A stretch of 64,000 bases of DNA, taken from assembly GCA_036362985.1 (NCBI GenBank), contig JAYGXS010000006.1:13197308-13261307 (forward strand), read 5' to 3'. The notes under the pieces were generated by a model that worked only from the letters and a program-made list of their open reading frames with translations, did not search any database and was not told the origin of the DNA. The position numbers were made by a program, and so were the translations under genes. This DNA is from Ligula intestinalis. Lineage: Eukaryota; Platyhelminthes; Cestoda; Diphyllobothriidea; Diphyllobothriidae. Of the stretch, positions 27,901 to 42,900 are shown piece after piece. How positions within the stretch are numbered: position 1 is the first letter of the stretch; every line of letters begins with the position of its first letter.

Positions 27901-30900
27901 TATAATGGATAAATTAATTGAAAGAGCTTGCTGTTACTTGTTGAAGAATGTTACTGTTTGAAACGCCCTTTCGCTCTTCAGATTTAAAACTGCCCATGCT
28001 ATAATGTTTTGAAAAGCGGTTGGCACTTATTCTCGTGGTAATTACTTTAAATTGTTTTTCTTTGGTGTACCATTTGATGTTTTTAATATTTTTATGCTGT
28101 CTGTCCATGGTTAAAACAAACTCAACTGGCAATTTTAGCGTCTCTATAACTATTGGTATATTAAGCAACGGAGGTGTCTTTGTTTGTTTTCGCCTAATTT
28201 ATTTTTATATTTTTCCGCAAACTAAATATTTTTGCATATCTTAGCTGAATCTATCACTAAGCAGATTGTTGTTCTTTACGTAGACTTTATCATCTTTAAA
28301 ATAATTCATCAGTAGCGTCACTCTTCTTCTACCTTTGACTCACGACTACACGCATTCCATAGCGGTTCTCGCTTTTTCAATTGTTTTGCTTGTGGACAAA
28401 TTTGATTTTTGAAAACTTTTTTGCCTGTGGAGAATCAAATTTGTTAAAAGTTGTTAATAAATGGTGTCAAAGCTTGCACGCTAACGTGATCTAACACATT
28501 ACGTGCGACTTTATTAACCCAAAAACTAGCAAATCTGAAGTCACTGCACGAGCATTTCCAGAAACAGCAGTTCTAAACTGCAGATGAAAACAGATGATTC
28601 ACTTAAGAAAAGGGAACTGTCGAAAAATTCATAATTCGTGCAAGGAGAACAGACTTAACACTTAGGAAAAAATAATGTGTCCATGCATATAAGTAAGCAC
28701 AAAAATTGCATATGCACAATAACATATTTATGTGCCAAAAGTTTCGGGGTCCATATATGTTATCGCGTTAATCATCTCCCAAAGTTAAGGTAGAAGAAAC
28801 GGGGCAGGTTCATGGACCAAATTATATTTGCACTGACGTTTAGAAAACCTCCTCGCCTCCATCATCAGAGTGTTGTGGTAGCGGCGTCTGGTAGTCTTGA
28901 GTTAAACAGCATTGCCGTCTGCCTCAAATTATATCGGTATTGCATGTGTAAACTTTGGCCTGCCCGTTCGTTGCCGATCACATTTGGTCTCCCGGATGTT
29001 GACTGCTGGTGGGCTTGCGCGACCTTTGTCTCCTCTGCGGTCAGCGTAGTTGTAGGTGAATCAATTTACCTACCAAGCGCTTCGCACAAGCCTCAAATCA
29101 AGTCGGCCAGAGCCACTAGGACAAACGAGTACGCAGGACCGAGAGCCAATGCCAACGGGAAATAGGGCTGGTGGTCAGAGGTCACGCGGCCGACATCAAA
29201 CACTGTCTCACCGTTGCAAGCACGAGGCAAAGCACAACTCAAGTAAACAGCAACGAGTGATCAGTCCGCCGGGGGATGTGGGTGAGGCCAGCAAGCATAT
29301 TGACTCGCCTACAATTACACCGACCGCAGAGGGGACGAAGGTCACGCAAGCCCACAACCAGCCTACACCCAGGAGACCAAATGAGGTCGGCAACGAACGG
29401 GCAGGTCAATATTCACAGGCCCAACACCGATATAATTTGAGGTGGACGGTAAGGCTGGCTAAATCAAGATCACCAGACTCAGCTACCAAAACACCCTGAT
29501 GATGGAAGCGAGAAGATTTTCGAAACGTCAGTTCAAATATAATTTTGTCCATGAACCCGCTCCCTCTTCTTCGTTCTTACCTTTGGGAAATAGGATTGCC
29601 GAAAAACTGGGCGTCAAAATTATACGAAAATGAATTGTGTGCCTTCCATCAATCCAGTTGCGATTTTTCACAGGCTGATCTTAGTTTTACAAAAAAAACA
29701 AGCATTTAAAGAAAGCTATTCACAGGGCTTGCCTGTATAGAACGCATCATGTAGCCAAATTTGTGTTCTCTTGTCATATTAATGTTTTACATATTGTACT
29801 TATATAATAGTCTTTCTGGACAACGTCTAGGCATGTATACCGCTATTCGCTCCACAGGGCTCGCGAATTCCAAAACTGGCTAATCGCCCAGAACATATGT
29901 TTGTGTATGTTGATTGTTTGTTCCCGAGGATCGATAACTAAGTAAATCGAGCTTCACTAACACAGTGAATTGTAGGCGGAAAAATTTTTGCCCAGTGTTT
30001 CAATTTCTCACCATTATCTGTGCTTCGAACGAAGAAGATTGAGAAGGATGTTTCCATTTCAACATCCGCCTCCGCGTTCAAAGAAGATGCCCGTGTTGTA
30101 GCCCAATTAATCTGACCGCAAAAACTATTAGCAAAATAAAAATTACCGTCAGTTTTTTGTTCCATCTTTTATTTTAAACATTTAAACCAGCATATTTCTT
30201 AAAAGCTTTCAATGAAGAATTGATTTTTTGATACTTATTTCATGAAGACGGCCATTTACTTTATATAAGTAGACCGACCAAACCATTGCTAACATCATTA
30301 AACGTTCACAACAAAAGCAAAGGGAAATATGCTTGAGATCAGTTGAGAAACTGTTCTTAATAAGGCGCCTGTGAAAAACAGACTTTAATCAGATACTCAA
30401 CTAACATCTATCTATTCTAAATTACCTTTTTCGAAGTTAAAGGCAGTGTCGAAATTTGTATGTTTGATCATTTAGAATGTTTTTGAATCTAAGTTATTCG
30501 ATTCCTGCTGAATATAAAAGAGTTTTTTCTGTTATATTTTTTATGGTAGGACCTATTTTGGGCCTTCAACTTCACAAAAGTTTAGTCGAATATATATTTT
30601 CACTTCGTGAAAACTGTTCATTTTTCGTTCGGTGCGTTTCTAAATTAAACAATTTTAAGATTATATTTACAGAAAGTACCTTGTCGCGTTTAAATTTAAT
30701 AACCATCCTTATCTATATTTATCTCGCCAGTGCTAATACACAGCATAGTCAAGTTAGTTTAATACCGCTTGTTTGCGCGATAACTGCAAAAATATTCATG
30801 GAATAATTTTAAAGGTTGAAGTCATTTCCTGCTTCGGGAAAAGAATGCAATTCCCTACATTTTGCATTCACCTGATTGGTTTCAAAATTTAGCTCATTTT

Positions 30901-33900
30901 TTTCCGGGTGAGCTTTTTTAACTTGTCTTGCGTGTAATAGTGATCTTGGATATCACAAAGCATAAAAGTAACAGGTTTTGTTCTGCCATAATAATAAGCA
31001 AAATATGTTCCTCAGATACGTCGTCACATCTAATTTTGTTACAATAATACTTGAAACCCATCAATACACAAGATGAAACATAGAGTTTTCTTTAGAAAAA
31101 AGTTGTTCTGAGTCTCAATTTCAATCAATAAATCAAAATGTAATGACCAAACTTTGACTCATATTCCAGCCAGAAAATCCCTTGGGTCTGATCATCTGCT
31201 TACTGCGCAGTTGCTGTATGATACTGCTTAAATTGTGTATGTTATTTTTCCATTGGGTTCACGATCAGACGAGGATTTCCTAAGTAACCAGTTTTGATGA
31301 CAAGAAACCAATGCAGAAACATACAGTGAGTGCAAAGCCGGTACAGATACTGGCTTTATCTTAAATTTATTTTTACTCACTGTTTTTGTGCCCCATATTA
31401 TTCAGCAACTGTAACGGGTCCTTTTATCCTTCAATTTAGGAACTAAGGACGGACGCAGCATGGTCAGATAATTTTTACTTACCATCCTTCTGTTTATTAA
31501 CGACCTAACATATGCGTTTTTAAGTTCGCAAAACGCAGTAAGTGGATTGGCTTTTGCATCTGATTTGATACACTGTTTCGTATGGAACGATGAACAGGCG
31601 GTGAATGCAGGAGATAAAATAAGTGCAGAGTTTAGCACTTGAAAAAAGACCAGTCCTCTACTGCAACTTTGACTTACATTTTAGGGGAAGAATACACTTT
31701 TGGGCGTGAATATTACGCCTGGGTTTGCTTTTTTATAACATTTTTACAGTTGCAGTGGAGCAGTTGGTGAACGTACATCAGTCGTGCATAAATTCACATG
31801 GGGTGAAAAACATTAAGCATGCGGTCAGTTGTGGGAATCGATGAGAGAGGTCGATAAGCACTGGTTGGTAACGCGGTGAGTAGGGCTTGGTGGAACCATT
31901 CCAGGGTAAAGGGGGATGGAGGAAGAGAAATCGAGATCGCGGAAGAAAGCAGTTATCCGCGGTTGGCCATGCCAGACGCAGAGCTGGCTAGAGGTTATTT
32001 ACTGCACACACGACCGGCTTTCGCAACCTGATATTGGCTACTTCCGATGTTGATAGCAGAAGCTGGCCCAGAGACTTTGGGTATTTGGTTGGAACTTTAT
32101 TAATCACCGGAACATTTCCGCTGAGATCCGCGCAAGGATTTTTTGCATCGACGTAGGGAGGTTCTCCTTTACTCTTTTACGTAAACGCCGATTTTTGCTA
32201 CAAATAATGTTTTTGTTTCGAAATTATATAGGACTGTATGCTTAGGCGTTACGGAATATTTAATATTTGAACGTTAAAGACGGCTGTTCTGGACTATATT
32301 TTAAAACTTCAACAGTTTCAATAGTTGCCTAATATGTAATTCAGGACATCACGGATAATAGTGTTTCCATAACATGTCAAAGTTGAATGAGACAATACTC
32401 AGTCGCTTTGTTGACAATATGCGAAATAAATGTTTACATAAGGTACAGGTGCATCGGATTCTCACACGTATTTGTTTTCTTACCTGTGTAGGCTAAGGCA
32501 TGACGCAACTGCATAAAATGGCAATCTGTCACGAAAACAAATGGCAAATAACAAAAAATGAGAAAAATAATAGATCAAGAAGATAAGTAATATTATAAGT
32601 CTAACTTGATTTTTACCATAATGGCCCTACAGGTATAGTCTAAAAGCTCAGACAATTTTTCTCGCCACTGCTTGACATAACTGCTAGGCCTTCAGCTAAT
32701 AAGTGGGACTCCAGCATTCCCTGTATCCTTTCCGTTACAATATTTTTGAAATTTTCGCTTTTTAATCTCCTTCGAAATTATTAATTCCACTGGCTGTATA
32801 TCAGTATATTCAGGGTGTATAGACATAAACGAAAATTTGATGTAAATATGTGATCTGAATTCACTCAGGTACGGCGAGATAAGTGCGTAATATACACAAG
32901 ATGGAAGCGTATGAAATTATTTAACGTACTGACGGCGAGGGTACCAGCTAATTTGTCAATATAAGCAGTTAGCTCGCAGTCGCTGAAAGCCTTCGACTTA
33001 TGTCCATAGACATTGAGCATACAGATATGCAACAAATTCACAAATTAATTTTAGAGGAAACTTAAAGGCGGAAAGCAAAAATTTGTCACGGATCATTATT
33101 TTATATAGGTTTTATTCAATGATTTGCTTAGTTCGATGGCCCGAGTAAAGCATATTTCGCATGATTGGTCATAATGCCAGGGCAACGACTTATCTAAGCA
33201 TATGATTTGTTAATATTTTTGCTGCGAGACACGCTGCTCCCCCCATCCCGTTTACTTATTGCCCTCCTACGGATGTTCTTATGTTACATTCGGCCTACTT
33301 AATTTTCTCAGATGCAATACGCTTGATAAATCATTTGGTATAGAGCGCTTTTAGCTCAAACAGAAGATAGATTTGAATATTTGAGCTGAACTCTTTTATT
33401 TTCAACAAAAATACGCCTATTTGCATAGACTGCAATCAGGCACATAGAAGAGTACAATTCTTACCAAAATATTGCTCCTTCCAGCGCAGGTACCAGCTAG
33501 AAGATGTAAAAATTCACTTTAAATATTTATTCGAAATCCCATGAGGAACGCATATAGCCTGACTGCTAAGCCGATTCGCTTACAACTGCGTAATTCTGCA
33601 ACGGAAATAAGGGCAGCACATGTCTAGGTTTTTTTTTGCGTTTGGGTTCTCCGTCTGGTAATTCATACTATGTGCGTTTATAAATGACTGCCTGTTAGCA
33701 CTTTATAAATGTGTTGTCAAACTTAGGAAGTAGATGCACCCTGGCTTTAGTAAACATAAAAGCTTTTGAAATGAAAAATCGACACTTCGGTTTGAATGCG
33801 TTAGTCCGGATAAACACTGAAAAAGGCACACATGAAAAATTTAACAGAACATTATAGAATCTATCTTTTGAAAATCAAGAGCTAAGATTTCAGCCTCAGT

Positions 33901-36900
33901 AATCACAAAAGTCAAATTCTTTTTAAACATCTTGCGACTATGATAGAAACTTGATATTCATAAGCCGTTCGCATTATTAAATTCTATTAATGACAGCTTC
34001 CAAACGTTTAGCACAAAAGTAAACCAGTTTTTAGAAAAACACTCCCAGCATTGTCACTTGGTTAAAATCAAAGTTATTTTGAATGGCATATTTAAATTTA
34101 GCTGAGTATCAGAAGAAAAACGGTGATCGCACCTTCCGTTTTTGAACTTCTTACTTGAACTGGATCCTTCGATTTTATCGGTTCTTCCAGAAAATATGTC
34201 TAAAATATTGTGCACTTAGCTAGAAAAATGTTTGATAGTTCCATTTTGCTCCAAACTGTCTCATTTTTATAACGTCCAGGTGCCTTGTTTGAAAACAGAA
34301 TACCCATTTACTGTCATAATCTAAAGTTCAACATAGTTTGTTGTATTAACCTATCAGCTCATTAGATTGGAACACTTAATTCCTAAAGTTAATGACTTTC
34401 GTCTGCCCAGCTAATATCATTGTCCTTAATTCCTTAGTTTATATAGGTTCTGCGTTTTAAGAATACGTTTACATCGTTGCTTAATTTCTTAGGCGTAAGA
34501 AGGGTTTCGTTCTAACCCATATGAACCTATAAAGTATACGTTACTATGCAGCCTAATACTATTACCTTTGTGACTTGTCAACATACCACAATTTTGAAAA
34601 ACTTATTTTCAGCTGCTTGCGAAACAAAAGAAAGGATTCGATATGTTGTTTGAATTATTCCATTTATTTCCTTATCCCTTGTATATATTCAAATTCATTT
34701 TATAGAAAGCAAAACCAACAATTATTCTTAGTCTTACGTGTTTGTAGTCAGTATTATCTTCGCGTTTTATAAGCAAAAATAGGGCATTTATATTCAGGGT
34801 ACACTTTCCATACCGAAAACGACTTTCTGAACACAATGCTTTTTTGTTCTCCATCTAGGGCTTCACAACTACAAGCCTTATAATGAATGTAGGTGTTTCG
34901 ACGAGTAACAATTAATTTCCGCTGTGCCAAGGAGCTCGCAACGCAAACCCTCAAGATCATCACACAGTGACTAAGTTGATATGATGAAGTGGATCCGACA
35001 AAGCAAGATTGGTTAAACACCTACATTCATTCATCAGATTCCCGATCACAATCGACAGAGCAGGGAACCCGTAGACTAGAGGCAGTGCCTCTAACACAAT
35101 GACCGAAGGTCCCGGGTTCAAATCTTGGGGGTGCCAACCTTCAAGATTGGATATGACTGGCTAACGACGGCTAATAAACCAGAAATGGCCATTCCGGTCT
35201 TCCTTTGCTTTGTCGAATCCACTTCATCATATCGACTAAGTCACTGTGTGACGGTCTTGAGGGTTTGCGTTGCGAGATCCTTGGCAAAGCGGAAATTAAT
35301 TGTTCCTTGACGAGATTGGTAAAACACCTACATTTTTTCATCACATTCCAGCTCACAACTAAAAGTCTTATATTTTCCAAGCAGTAAGAATTCAAAACTG
35401 CTATACGTCAAGTAAAGGAGGCCATATAGCAATCAAAAAACATTCAAGGGCGATACAGAAAACGTTGCATACTACACAAACAGCGCTAATAAATAGAATA
35501 ATACAATATGATGTTCTCCAATGTAGCATTTCTCGAAATTTCTTGGAAATCTACGATACCCTTTCTTTAAAAATATTATAAGCAGAAAACTTACTTGTAT
35601 ACTTTGTGGATACAATAAGTGTATTGTGGTTAAGGTCTTTTACAAAACGTATTTTAATGTATGGGCAAACTGAAAATCATCTACAAAATGCATGCTACTT
35701 AAGTAGCTATTTTAACGGATGCCGGTTTTTTAGCCAGCGAAACGCAAGGTCACTGCATAGTTGGCATTAATGTGATGATGTCAGGTACAACATTCACGAT
35801 CATCGGGCACAAGATGAGAGCTCCATGTTACTCTTCGGGCTGAACCTATGGCATGTCAAAAGAGCAATAAGAAGTTTCCTGTTCAATATTCAAAACCCAA
35901 AGTCGAGTACGTACAGTTTGGTTGTTTGGCGTTTCGGAATTGAATTCTCTATTTCCTACCATACATATATTTTATCAGCAGAATGCATTAAAAACACCCA
36001 AATTACAAATGTTTATTCTCTAAAAGTCATGGTTTGTCCTTTTTTCAGGTACGCTGGATATCGTGATTAGAGGTATGGCTTTAAACGTAAATGAAACTGG
36101 ACTAAAATCATAGATAAAGTCCAAACCGTCCGTCTCAAAACACATTTTGCTAGGAACTATATAAAGGCCAAGGTAGGTGTGACATTAGTTCCAATTTTCC
36201 AACATAGCGCATGAAAACACCATATTTTTCCAAGCACAGACCAAAAGCATATATTCGGCCTGTAGTTTACCATTTCGACATTACTGGACAAATTATACTG
36301 ATCGCACGAAGACCGCTCTCACAAATAGAATTAAAATGGAAAAGCAAAGGACCCAGCGTGATCACTTGGATGCAGTACTTACCCTCTAGAATTTTTCTGA
36401 AACAAAATGATGCGGCGCATTGAGACATTATCTTGGAATTACTTCCCATCAATCTAAACGGAAAAGATGTTTGCGAAGTTAAAACTCATTTTGCGTACAC
36501 AAATTGCTTGGCCATCCACGTAATTACGTCAAAATGCGGCGCACGTGTACGCAACAAAAGAAAATATGTTACCATCTAGTAATTATGGCTGGATCCTCTG
36601 TACCCCAAAAACTTCTTGTAAACCGCCTACTTCTAATTTCTATGCCTCGATAAGGTTAAGAGTTGTTAGCTGAAACTGCAGGTGAACAATATATTTGTTG
36701 CGACAGCAACTTACAGCATTTTTTCCAGCATCGAAACGTCCATATTGAGGGACCCCAATAACCACAACTGTGACCAAATTTACTTTGGGAATGAAAGAGA
36801 AAAAAATGCAAAAAATGGTAATGACTGAAGTTTATCCACAATAAGTGCAAGGCACATGTGTTGTCAACTCCCTTACAACGATAAAAGTCTAACCCATTTA

Positions 36901-39900
36901 CTGATGGATAATGCTGGATCCATGTGAACCACTGTTCTTCCAACTGTACTCCATAATAATATCGTAATATTACACCTACTTTACTCGTCACTATGGCACT
37001 GCCTTATAACGCATTGAGACCTTCTTTGCGGATGTGGAATTGCTCTGTTTCCAGCGAGAGAAGTGGAACCAAACTCTTTAAATGCGCATATGTAGTGTCG
37101 GTAGCAAGAAGCTACACTAAGTAAATTACAGACGACTGCGTGTTCATACGGTAATCGTATGATTGTGTAGCAAATGTATATATTTATGGATAAAGCTTTC
37201 ATGAGCTCACCCAATTGTTAAAAACATTATGGTTTCAATGGGAGTCAAACAGACACACTAGGAAAGGCTTTTGCGCAGCCAACGCTATGCCATGAAGCTA
37301 CGAGGCTCACATGTTGGCGTGAATTTACACACACTTGGGTCGATTTGCTCGTATAGAATCCACAAGTTTGGATACAGTAAGCTTACAGCCGGGCGGGATT
37401 TCCTAAATAATCATCCAAGATCCACTGGATGGACTGTGAGTGAAACCATAATTACTAGGGGTTTGACAGATCTGAATAATTTCAGCTGATCCGATTGCGA
37501 AAAACGCGCGGCTTCGGTGGTAGTCGAACACACATATCAAGGAAGTCTTTTTGGCGGCCAAACCTTTACTTTTGTGCAACGAGGCTCACTGTGAGCCGGA
37601 AAAAATACGAAAGATACATTTTTCTATTCACAAATCGGCGACCTCTATATAATAATCATATTGGTTATCTCAACCGACAAGGAATGTGTCATGGTCCACT
37701 GATAAAGTATTCAGATTAAAAACCAAAAGTTTTGAATTTGAACCTCGAATGACGTATGCGTGGAATTATGTATGCCTGTTTGCTGAAGGCTAACAAGCTA
37801 GACATGGGCATTTTGGTCTCTTGTTGCCTTTCCAAATCAATTTCCCATTTCTACATATGCAAACGTGTACCTTTGAATTGAACTTGATCTTTCCAACGAG
37901 GGACTTTTTTGACCCACTGACCTATTTCTTCATGAGAAATTCACAATATCTGTCCAAACGTATGTTAAATTATCGAACCTAATGTAAGTCAATTTGGACT
38001 ACACAACTTCTCCGTAAAATGTGTAAGCAGATTAAGCATCCCGTTCGTTTTGACCAAGCACCTTATTTCCTACATATCAAACAAAGTCATAATAGCGAAG
38101 AGCCTTTGTTCAAACTCCCGCAATAGGGAATATTCCAAAGATAATTGTTGTAAAAATCAATTTTATAATTTTTCGGCGTTGCACTTATGATGAAGTATTT
38201 ATATAACATAGAAAACAGTACTAAAACCATGCTGAGAACAGCAATATATGTCCCTGTGGTGTGATTAAAATATTCTTTAAAAAATTCAAAGTTTTTATCA
38301 TCGGTAAGAGGGCTTTTTTTCTCTTGCCATACTTCAAAGCTCCCAACGGAATTTGTTTGGGGGCAGATAACGCACACATAGGTAATGTCACGTAATTATT
38401 GTGCTGTTGCTGTCTGAAATGCTTTCTAGAAATTGAAATGTTTTTTGCAATTCAAAACATGAAAGAAACTACGCCGACGTTTAATTTGGAAACCAGTTTT
38501 GCTTAAAGAACTCGATTGATTTTGCACCTTTTTCACCATTAAAATGAATAAATTGTAAAAACAATCAAAAATAGAGAATAAGTGCACAAAACCAGAAGAA
38601 AAATGCAAAATTAATTGCATTAATGGGCGTTCATCAACAAACACAACTACACACTATCCGGAATTGTAAAGTTAAAGAGTATGTTCAAGGTCACCCAAAG
38701 CAATATCGTCACGAAGATATGAATTCTGCAGATGGCATGTTATTTTCAGCGTCTAGCCTTCGTTCCTGCAAATTTCAGGCTTGCTCAGGGCCATTACTCA
38801 TGGATGCATGCATGCTATGCAACCACAGACGCTTGCATTGGAACTAATACCGAACCTTCTTACTCACACGCTAGCCAAGCACTGGCATTTTAGTGAGGTA
38901 AGTATTTCGTTTTCGATGAAGCTTCTATGTGTTTCATCAACGGAGTTTTATGAAACCATCTGATTAAACAATGTTTTAAAAGTTTATCCGTTCGAATCTT
39001 ATGTGTCTCGCCTTAAAAAACCTTTTTTCAAATAGATTGTTAATTAGTAATTAAATTTTTAGAAATTAATTATGTGTAGCCTTTTCATTAGATGTCCAAC
39101 CGAATTTGGCTCTTGCATTTTATGTAATAAGAGTTGTTAAGTTTACGATAGAGTGACGACATGGATCTAAATGAAGTAACTTTAAAAAAATACATTTCTT
39201 CCTATCGCCTAAAGTTTGCGACTGTAGTTATTGTATATAAAAACGCAATTCAATTACACTTCAAGTATAATCATTATGAGAAGTGTAGAAAAACCTAAAC
39301 AGGGGTAAAGATAAATTGTGTTGCGAAATGAAATTGCTTCTTCGCAACTAGAATGATGCCTGTCTTAGATATATAAAACAAATTCTAAGCTGCTAAGTAC
39401 TTACAAAATCTTTCTCTTTAATGAAGCTCAGAAAACTGCACTTTGAATAGCAAAACGGATGTTGCGTAATCTTTGTCATCCCCCAAAACAAAATGCCTAT
39501 TCGTTTATTCATACTACCAATTAAATTACGTTTTTTGTCACGCCTTTGATACATTCCTAACCGGAAACAGCCTCAACAATTGAACCATGTCGTTATATAA
39601 TGTAAGCAACGTTGTACATTAGAATATGTTATCTATACTAGACATATTTAAATAAACAAAGTCTTAATAATTGATAGGTAAGTGCAAACTTTATACAATA
39701 TTTATCAGAAGCATAAATATGATTCATATTACAGATAGCCCGGATTGAATGGAGAAAGTGCATTTTTAGAAGATATTATAATAATTTCACCGAAGCAGTT
39801 TATTCGTTTAAAGCGTTGGCTGATCACGCAATTGAATGACTAGTGCACGCAAATATACCTTCAACCTCGTTAAACGGACTGTTTTTCCCTTTACAGAGCG

Positions 39901-42900
39901 TTTGCTAACAACTATTATGCAACTTTTTAATCTTTTAGTTTAAGTATCTGATGTCCACTCTATATGAACTTCTTGATTGTCTTGGAGGACTATTTCCAGA
40001 GGAAGCAAATCTGAACTTTGCGCCAGAAAAGGATTCAAATGATCGTGATGACGACAAAGTACAAGACCAAAAAATATGCGTGCATGTTAGTGAATTGTGA
40101 GTGGCCTTTTCACGAAAACCCAATTTATTTTATTTTGTTAATATTCTGCTGTCACAGTGTCTTGTTACAGCCGAAATAACTAATCAATGTACCATCTAGC
40201 ATATATCGCGGCTAAACGAAGAAGTGTTTACAAGAGTCACTGAAAAAGTCCGATAACTTTAGGCAGCTTAATTAACGCACGTTAACGGTGCCATTAGTTA
40301 ATACTTTCAGGCATTAGTGAATGGAGCAATTACTCAAATAGTCAGTCAAGAATAGCAGACTCATAGCAGAAGACACTAATATATTTAAAAAAATTATATA
40401 TTCAAATATTGCTAGGTAAAAAAGAAGTTGCCCGAGTGCATGTCTATTCAATATCCTGCCGGAAAATCTTATAAATCAAAATATGCCCATTGATTCTTAC
40501 TTAAACCAATTTCCTGCAAACGTGTTAATGCTTTAGGCTAAATATTGTTATGATTATATTCAAATGGCAGTAAAAAAAATAAAATAGCACTGTAGGACAA
40601 AGGAATATATAGGTTGACAAGTCCTGATTGTGCGTTATCGAACATATGGCTGTATTGCAGCATAAATAACATCCAGATTTGTAAATATTTTCAGGAATAT
40701 CCAAATAATTTTACATTTTACTTTCCAACGAACAGACAGGTTAATATTTTACTATGTTAGCTCTTTGCTTTTTTACATTTCCCTACCTACTTTATTTTTC
40801 AATATATAATTTTTGTGCTGTGGATCGCTCTTCCCGACTGAAGAGTAAGTATTTAGTTTCAGTAGCACATTTTACTCGCAAAGTGACTCCTATAACAACC
40901 TGCAGGCTTTGCGAATTCTTGACAACAACCGATTGAGCAAAGGATTTGTTCCGGAGATAACTGCCAAAACTGAAAAAGCCTAACCTGAATGATTTGGTTT
41001 CCGTCATCATCTGAAAAATATTTTTGAAGCCAGTGTACTTGCTGAACGCAATAGCTAAATGTGGGCGGTGAATATGTAGAAGCAGCAGAAACCTAGTCCA
41101 AAATCACCCAATCTGAAACCATGCAACTGTGTTTTAACATCCTATTGACAATTAATGGAAGAGTACTAAGTTTCCGAAACAAAACCTCTTGGATTTGACT
41201 TTAAAATGAACAAGTGCTTTTTTGTGTTTTTTGTTGTGTGTATAATTCGTTTTGACGGGGCACAACTTGATCCAAATGAACTAGTACATTCCAGTCCTCA
41301 GATCTAAATATGAAATCAAGTGATCTACTTACAGGCAACTTCGCGCATTGCACAACGCTAGTAATTCACCGGATGTATGGACGGCGAGTTTATGGTAATC
41401 TACTCCAGTTCTCTACGTACTATTTTAACAGTCAACATTGTGGATGAGCTCAACCATCACTTACACATAAATACAGTTTTATTTGTAAAAACTCAACTTG
41501 TACTCAGCACCACACGGTGTCTACTCTGATTTAATGTGCACTTATATTTGATTTTTTCGACTGTATTTTGAGCACTCATTCCATAATTTCTTCGAAAGTT
41601 AAATATTTATTTAGCAAATTTGTGGAGACATGGTAAACAATATGTGGTCATCTTGCACTTGAATTGTTTACCGCAATGCATTGTCCCAAATAGAATTCAA
41701 ACTTTCCCAGACTCGCGAGATTCAAATAAATAAAACGTATTCTTATTGCAAACCGATGGTCTTTTAACATTGACATATTTAAAATAATTATTTTATTCTT
41801 CCTTAAAGTGAACAGAAAACGTGCAAAACCGAAGTAGGTAAGATCCACATGCCAATTCGATTAACTTTTCCAGAAAGTTTATGTACTTGCAGTCCACATT
41901 CATTTTTATTGGCGTATATCTATGGACTGTAGATACCTTCGAAAGAACGCATGGATTGCCGGAAAGTGGCTTAGGCATACCTTTGCCCTCATCGGAGAAT
42001 CGACGCATCCAACGACGTGGAAGTGGTAACGTCATACTGCCTGTGCGTACACCTTATTCCTTTTCTCCCTAGCATGGCAGGTTTGCATGCATAATGCAAG
42101 CTTCCTACAAAAATGTCACCGAATATGCTAAAACCAAGGCCAATTCTTACTCTGCCTTCTAATGTTAGCTAACAGGCACCTTTTAAAGTACCTGCAGAAA
42201 TTATAGTTTTCTCTTTACTTCTCCTAAAATAGAAGGAGGAAGTTGCTTTTAAACAGATAAAATGGCTGAAAACACAATTCAGAGACGGAAATGAAGGATC
42301 AAACATGTAGTATTGTTGGCAAAAACAAAAACATTTTGGTATTATTAGCCGTCGTCAGCCATTCGTGCGCGGATACAAATGGTGCACCACTCGAAACTCG
42401 CCCTCGCGTCTATTCGATCAAAGTCTAATGATCGAGCCACGAGTTCATCGTCTCGTTCGTTTAGTTGGGAAAATATTTATACTCCAGGCTCCTTTGTTTT
42501 TGTTGGTAAAATTATCTACCTATACTGCTAAAGCTGCTTTCAAGGTAGAGCGGTAGAAGTGCATTTTGTTAGCGGTCGGGGAAATTTCATCAACGAGCAT
42601 CAACACTTTCCGACCTAACTCGGCGGTGGAGCGATCGCGTGGATCACTGGTTACGGCGTTAGACTCTCATAAAAAAACCGCTTGCATAATGAGAACGAGT
42701 TCGTGGCCAAATGGTTAGGGTTTTTGACTCTGATTGAAAATGTCGTGAGTTTGGAGCTCTGCCGGTGGACAACTTCGGTGTGGGTATGACTGGCTGACAA
42801 TGGCTAATAAGCCAGAAATGTCCATTCTGTTCACCCTTGACGTTGCCGGCAATATTATCTGCCTAGACTACAAGCTCTTATAGCTGCTCTCAGGGCCGGA

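Larger units (their letters stand above)
28755..29592. mobile_element. Non-autonomous PLE derivative 1 (head-to-head 3' ends)
   Basis: Arms of about 300 bases (about 28773-29070 and 29291-29590) are diverged reverse complements. Each arm runs from a cccaaag/agaagaa terminus through GGTTCATGGACCAAATTATA, the GACGTTT-hairpin-CATCATCAG motif, and a coding tail. The right arm, read +, encodes the C-terminal tail of a protein, so the element is two copies of one 3' end facing apart around a centre of about 220 bases. A second copy is cut by the window edge at 63.57-64.0 kb. Confidence 0.8.

Noticed and set aside
41881..42072. Ser/Arg-rich frame with SSENRRIQRRGS as an extra SCYL2 exon
   Set aside because: The available acceptors give phase 0 or 1 and the donor phase 1, which fit neither exon G (exits 0) nor exon H (enters 0) without further unseen exons.
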